Shown here piece by piece: positions 59,338 through 64,000 of a stretch of DNA of 64,000 bases. A program made the position numbers and the translations under genes. Source of the DNA: Paracyclopina nana (Eukaryota > Arthropoda > Copepoda > Cyclopoida > Cyclopettidae); assembly GCA_019096065.1 (NCBI GenBank), contig JAGUCH010000002.1:12102501-12166500 (forward strand). The letters run 5' to 3'. Under the pieces are notes generated by a model. That model searched no databases and was not told the DNA's origin. It was given only the letters and a program-made list of their open reading frames with translations. Each line of letters opens with the position of its first letter. The stretch's first letter is position 1.

Positions 59338-59426
59338 ATACTAAAATACACAACATGCGCAATAAACGCAATATGAGCAACTACTAAAATACGCAACATG
59401 CGCAACTACTAAAATGCGCAACAAGC
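59338..59426. repeat. short tandem repeat, ACTACTAAAATACGCAAC-type
   Basis: About three imperfect copies of a 25-40 bp unit containing TACTAAAATACGCAACATGC, with another partial copy near 59651-59663. No coding signal. Confidence 0.65.
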
Positions 59427-60019
59427 ACAATTTCCGTGATAGTATCAGATTTTTTTGTAACCAATTGGCTCAATTTTCTAATTATTTTCATTTACTAATA
59501 CATGCTAATTAAAAATGTCAGCTTAACAAAAGAATTTGAAAAAAAAAGTTTATGAAGAAAATCTAATCTATGTAATAAAATTATAACTGCTTCATTTTAT
59601 TACCAACAACATAGTAGACTTCAATTTTGTTGTACAATTCAGTACCTACTTAAATGCGCAACAATTTAATCTTTTAAGTTTGATAACAAGTCTTATTCTT
59701 GCTGAAAAATATAATTGATAAAATATAGATAAGCAGTAGACTTTTTTGTGACAGTCTTATCCTTGCCAAAAAATGTAATTGTAAATAATAGCATCTTAAT
59801 GAGACTTCATTAGCCAATTCATTTTTTGGCTGTATTCGGATGAAAGCTAGTTGCACATTTTAGTAGCTACTGAAATGAGCGACGTATACAATTGTAACAT
59901 TCTTTATTTGATGGCATTCACATGTCAAATCAAGGGACAGTTTTAATGGGAAAAAGAATCTTTAATTATGTGCTTGAAATAGACTTTATGTAAAATGTCT
60001 ATGGTTTGATTTGGTTAAA

Positions 60020-60333
60020 GAGGTTGACTTGTCGAAGTTATTATGACTATGCCAAAAGGTGTAGTAGATAAAACAATTGTACCAAAAGGTGTAGAAGATA
60101 AAACATCTACGCATGATTTTTAGAAGATAAAGCAACAGTACTGTAGTAGTTAAAACAACTATGGCATTATGTGTAGTAGTTAAAACACACAGACTTGTAG
60201 AAGTTAATCCAACTAAACCAAAAGGTGTAGTAGTTAAAGTACGAACCACACTCAAAATGTGTAGCAGATAATCCTACTCTACCAAAGGTGTAGAAGTTAA
60301 AACAATAGTCAGAAAAGTGAAGCAGATAAAAGT
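60020..60333. repeat. degenerate minisatellite, about 30-bp unit
   Basis: Roughly ten diverged copies of a unit with core CCAAAAGGTGTAGTAGTTAA (variants GTGTAGAAGATAAAAC, GTGTAGCAGATAA). Copy length drifts between about 25 and 33 bp. It lies 250-560 bp downstream of the lin-28 stop, so it may be in the lin-28 3' UTR. AATAAA signals on the minus strand occur both before it (60508-60503, 60425-60420) and after it (59909-59904). Confidence 0.75.
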
Positions 60334-60578
60334 GGAGCCCTTTTTGCGAGTGCTTAAAAAAATCGATCACTGCGCCCACTATAAGCATGCAATTCTGCCT
60401 AGCTAGTTATTTCCCTCTCTTTATTTCTTCATTTTAGCTAAAAATAATCAAAAACTCCGGGCATTCTTGCCCGAGTCTTCAGTTCTACCAACATTATATT
60501 GCACTTTATTTTCAGTTTAAAATCAATTATGAAAGCTTGACAAATCGGTGGGGTGGTCATTGCAAAACAAGCTCGTTA

Positions 60579-61924
60579 TTACGCTTTCTTCTGACTAGTT
60601 TTGGCCTTGTTATTATGACGCGTAGCTTCCTCTCGTTTCTTCTCCTCTGGCAACGTCGGGCACTTTTCTATCAAGTGGTCTTGGGCCTTGCAATTGTGGC
60701 ACCGCTTGGGCATGGGCGCCATCGTGCACTGTGAGGCGAGGTGGTTGGCAAACTCCCCGCAGTTGTAGCAGCGCACCTTTTTCTGCTTCTTCTTGGCCCC
60801 CGGCCTTCGATGCGAGCCTTTGCATTCCGCGCCCGCGAGGCCTCTGACCTCGACAGCCTCGTGGCCTTTGTTGGACTTTGCGGCTCGGAACTCCACCTCC
60901 TCTTCATCTGCCAGCGATCGGAATCCGGCCATTTGAATGACTGACTGAAATGGTAAATGGGGGAGTAGAGTTACCAGTATTTGGCATGCGTGGGTGCACA
61001 ATTGCATCTGTCATAGCCGAAAATTTGAATAACAAAGGGAGAAACGTTTCTGCAAATTCCCTATATATTTGGCTACACGCGCAAGTGTACGGCAATACAC
61101 TATATACAGGCTGTCCCACCGTTTCGCGAGTGAGCTGGCAGTGAGCCTACATTTCTAGGGCTTTTTAAAGCTGGCAGCTCGACTTGGAACCCGATCAGGT
61201 ATTTTCCATTCCGATTAGAGCGGGGCAATCTGTAAATGTACGTTTTGGCTGCTTTTCTCTGTGCGTTCGGATCACCTGACCAAAGTTGTCAATAATGGCA
61301 ATAAATCAGCCCAATTTATTCCCCCCCAGCTAACACGAGACTACTAACTGCCACAAAAGAATAAAAGAAATACCAGCCTCATTTGCACGTTTGAGCAGGG
61401 CGTTGATATTTGAAAAAAGCCGGCTCGCGTGTAATCAATACCTACATTTTTTGCATCAGTCTATTATTACGATGTCACATCAAGATCGCGATGACGTGCA
61501 CATTATTATAATATGAGTGGGTGGAGGGGGAGAAACTGTTGAGCTGATTTTTTTTATCTATCTAGCACGAGCCGAGCAAAAACTAGCTTGAAAACGAGGG
61601 TAAAAGGGCAGGTGCGGCTGGATGATCAGACATGAACATTGGCACTTTGTGCAGGCAACAAAAGAAAGAATTGGTCAGCTTGTTCATTGGTCACCACCAG
61701 CAGTGAAATACGAGCTCGTTTCATGCCGCAAAATGGACTCGGTAAAATAACTTGAATTACCTGGTGCACGAATACATCGGGCCCGCCATCCAAAGGGGTC
61801 ACAAATCCCCAACCTTTGGCCACGTTGAACCATTTGCACTTGCCCTTGCGAAATTCTGATGGTAAAAATGTGGATTAAGCTTCGTTTTTAAAGGGTGGGA
61901 TTTTTACATGCCTGAATCCTCCAT
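60579..61924 (-). CDS. lin-28: lin-28, cold-shock/CCHC RNA-binding protein
   Basis: Developmental-timing regulator that blocks let-7 maturation and controls mRNA translation. 157 aa; exons 61912-61924, 61761-61855, 60579-60944. Cold-shock domain: [26 protein letters not shown], and [19 protein letters not shown]. Two CCHC knuckles, [15 protein letters not shown] and [14 protein letters not shown], and a Lys-rich tail. The first coding exon (MEDS plus one base) requires a GC donor (CAG|GCATGT) to keep frame. No alternative ATG is seen in that open frame, but a different first exon further upstream is possible. Confidence 0.93.
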
Positions 61925-62863
61925 GCTGTTATGTTGCACTAATGCACAGGCAATTGCTTCATTTTTGGCACGAGTTGAAGGCAATGACCGACTAGGTGAT
62001 TTCTACCCCATCCAGATTTGCCCAGGGTTGTTTGTCAACTGCTGAGCTGGGTGCATAATGGAAGCGCACGAATTGGAATTCGCCACCGAATTGGCGCTCA
62101 TGGCGGTGCCGGCAATCACCGGCACTATATAACACAGAAAATTGCATTCTTCTACCAGTTGAAAAAGTTTTTTTTGTTAATCAATTGCAGCAATTAAAGG
62201 TACATCTCACCATATACTATATTAGTTAAGAAAGAATCGAGAGCATCAATTCCGAACTTGAAAAAGTATCAATTTCTAACTTTTAAACATATCCGAGTAG
62301 TTTACTGAAGAATTCCGTTTTGGCCAAACTCAGTAATTTTCTGAAGACAAAATAAAGGTATTTTGTAAAGGTAAAACAGCCACAATTCACGGTTTCGCGA
62401 CCAAGATAACGTCCATTGCAAAGCTTCATTAAAATTGCAATTCAAATATATATATGAATAAATTGGTGAATTCCAAGGCGTGCATCCGTTGATGTTGTTT
62501 ACTCGAAAAGTGCAAGCTGTCCGAGTTGCATTAGAAAGCAGATGAATGGGGTAAACTCGCATATTTCCTCCACCCACGCGCGCGCGCGCGCGCGCACGTA
62601 CTGAGTATGCACGTACACACTTTGCAGCTTGCAGTTGTTACAGTGCTGATGATGCAGGTTCAATTTCGCAACTGCCATCGATTTTTCGCTTTTTTCCACG
62701 CGCGTTCCGGATCAAGAGAATTATTGCAGCTGCTTCTTCTTTAAACCTGCCACGGTAATTACAGGAAATGCGCTCACCTATTGCTAATAAGGGATACTCC
62801 AATTTTCAGTATACCTACGTACAGTTTTTGCCCTTAGAAACGAGTTGAATAAAATTGTTTGTA
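61925..62863. other. spacer upstream of lin-28
   Basis: No gene recognised. AT-rich except for a (CG)n tract at 62577-62595. Probably contains lin-28 5' UTR/promoter and the 3' end of the next minus-strand gene. Confidence 0.45.
62577..62595. repeat. (CG)n dinucleotide tract
   Basis: Nineteen alternating C/G bases in an AT-rich surround, extended by CA/CG on both sides. Such tracts can adopt Z-DNA. Confidence 0.85.
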
Positions 62864-64000
62864 TTACTTTTGCAATAGAGCTCGAAATTCATCTAGGGTC
62901 ATCGATAAAGAAAGTCGAGAATTAAGACGCTTGAAGACGCGGTTAATGTCGCCCAATTGCTGATTTGTAAACATTTGGGCTCCGTCAGTGCGACCGAAGA
63001 ACTTCTTCTGAGAATCTGTGCTCATGGCAAGTAAACAAGTCTGCGCATGCTTTGCGTCAATTCCAAGCCGGCCGAGCATGTCAGCAGTCTTTTCCTGGGG
63101 ATTCTCCAGCAAATCCTCATAGACTATGAGCTGACTGAAATCCTCTCTATGCTCAGAGTAGCAAATGATTGCCAAAGCGAACACAATGGCAACATAGGAA
63201 TCCATGCTGTTCAAGCTTGTCTGGAATATATCCCTTTCTCAATGATCTCACCAAAATGCTAATCTGTGTCTCACCTTGGCTAAGATATTTGCCTTAAAAT
63301 CTGCCCAGCTCTCACTGTTGTAGGGCAGGGGAGCTATTCTGTGCATCATCCTGGTCAAGTCATATTTAACATTGGCCATCACGGGTCCTTGAGAAAGTTG
63401 GTACAGCGATACCAAGGATGGCTTTGGGTGCCTGGTGCAAAACATCAATTTGACATTCGGACACATTTTCCTCACGATGGGAATCTGCTTGAGACAGAAA
63501 TCAGCTTGAAAAGTAATATTTAACATATTTCTGAATAATTCACTTGAGCTGACGCCCACACAGATTGCTTGAAGAAAATCCTGTCAATTCTGGCGCCATG
63601 CTCAGGCTTGCACTGCATCCTGATGCAGGCCTGGATGATGTTTGCATAGTGGTCAGGATCCTGGATTTGCCCTGCCATCCATTTGGAGTGGGCCACTGTG
63701 GCCGCCCAGGGCTCAGACATTGACCTGGTCCTGGGCAGCCTGTGGAACATTTGGCACAACAGAGTGGAGCCACATCTGGCTGTGTTGAACATCATGATGA
63801 CTTCCTTGCCGCCTGATCCAGGATCCGGCAGCTCAAGCTGGGCCAAGCGCAAAAAGGCCCCAATGGGCATGATGATGAGCTTTTTTGCCAGTGCATATTG
63901 GGCTACCCAGACAAAAGGATGCCTGGTCAAGTCATAGACGTTGACATCTTTGTCAGTGATGCAGAACCAGGCTCGGGTCCGGTCAACGCCCATCAACGTG
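62864..64000 (-). CDS. sulfotransferase-like P-loop protein (5' end beyond window)
   Basis: Exons 63544-64000 (open at the window edge), 63275-63487, 62864-63220. A P-loop-like 5'-PSB motif is visible (FNTARCGSTLLCQMFHRLP), and later a 3'-PB-like segment (FCTRHPKPSLVSLYQLS). An acidic VYEDLLENPQEKTADMLGRLG segment near the C-terminus is common in sulfotransferases. PAPS-dependent sulfate transfer is therefore likely, but acceptor and subfamily cannot be told. A hydrophobic stretch (LIIMPIGAFLRLAQLEL) precedes the P-loop. The reading frame is open to the right edge; ATG 63993 is probably internal. The acceptor at 63487 could shift by one codon. Confidence 0.7.

Noticed and set aside
60020-60333. 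Possible CRISPR array because of regularly spaced repeats
   Set aside because: Units are degenerate, spacing varies, there are no unique spacers, and the DNA is clearly eukaryotic.
59986-60388. Repetitive minus-strand ORFs with FYTFW-like repeats
   Set aside because: They are translations of the minisatellite, without splice signals or family resemblance.

Overview
This is a 64 kb piece of nuclear DNA from an arthropod, probably a pancrustacean (insect or crustacean) with a compact genome. Every recognisable gene is a standard animal gene. Several point to arthropods: a Calx-type Na+/Ca2+ exchanger, a pair of short cysteine-rich secreted CUB-like proteins, an omega GST, lin-28 and a small Maf. 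Genes lie close together on both strands. Many introns are 45-80 nt, and neighbouring genes often share promoters or converge with almost no space between stops. I cannot name the species. A compact-genome lineage such as a mayfly or a branchiopod would fit, but that is a guess.

Layout, left to right. 1-9.3 kb: Calx (-), cut by the left edge, with a repeat-rich 4.6 kb intron holding a foldback element and a tRNA-like SINE remnant. 10.8-15.1 kb: two divergent CUB-like secreted protein genes sharing a TATA-bearing promoter. 15.1-21.8 kb: omega GST (-), a RING protein (+), a 15-finger C2H2 protein (-) and Orai (-). 22.2-28.9 kb: SGF29 (+), SMYD4 (-), a SKA3-like gene (-) and seipin (-). SMYD4 is interrupted inside its MYND finger by a 1.3 kb element with terminal inverted repeats. 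29.3-33.3 kb: a possible 52-aa gene (+), then a tandem pair (-) of a dihydropyrimidinase that keeps its catalytic residues and a CRMP that has lost them. 35.9-54.3 kb: TTC32-like (-), SDAD1 (+), ClpX (-), mRpL21 (+), ABCF1 (-), a NEPRO-like gene (+), an asparaginase with ankyrin repeats (+), wntless (-) and RpS3A (+). 54.7-64 kb: a MYND protein (+), dynamitin (-), a small Maf (-), lin-28 (-) and a sulfotransferase-like gene (-) cut by the right edge.

There is no operon or functional cluster; the genes are housekeeping and developmental neighbours. Calx and Orai both handle Ca2+, and the two CRMP-family genes and the two CUB genes are paralogous pairs. Exon joins were inferred from splice signals. 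For every complete multi-exon gene listed the joined exon lengths are divisible by three, which supports the models. The main exceptional features are the element splitting SMYD4, AATAAA poly(A) signals that overlap the UAA stop codon in four genes, convergent stops 12-34 bp apart, three probable GC-AG introns and the catalytic/non-catalytic DHP-CRMP pair.
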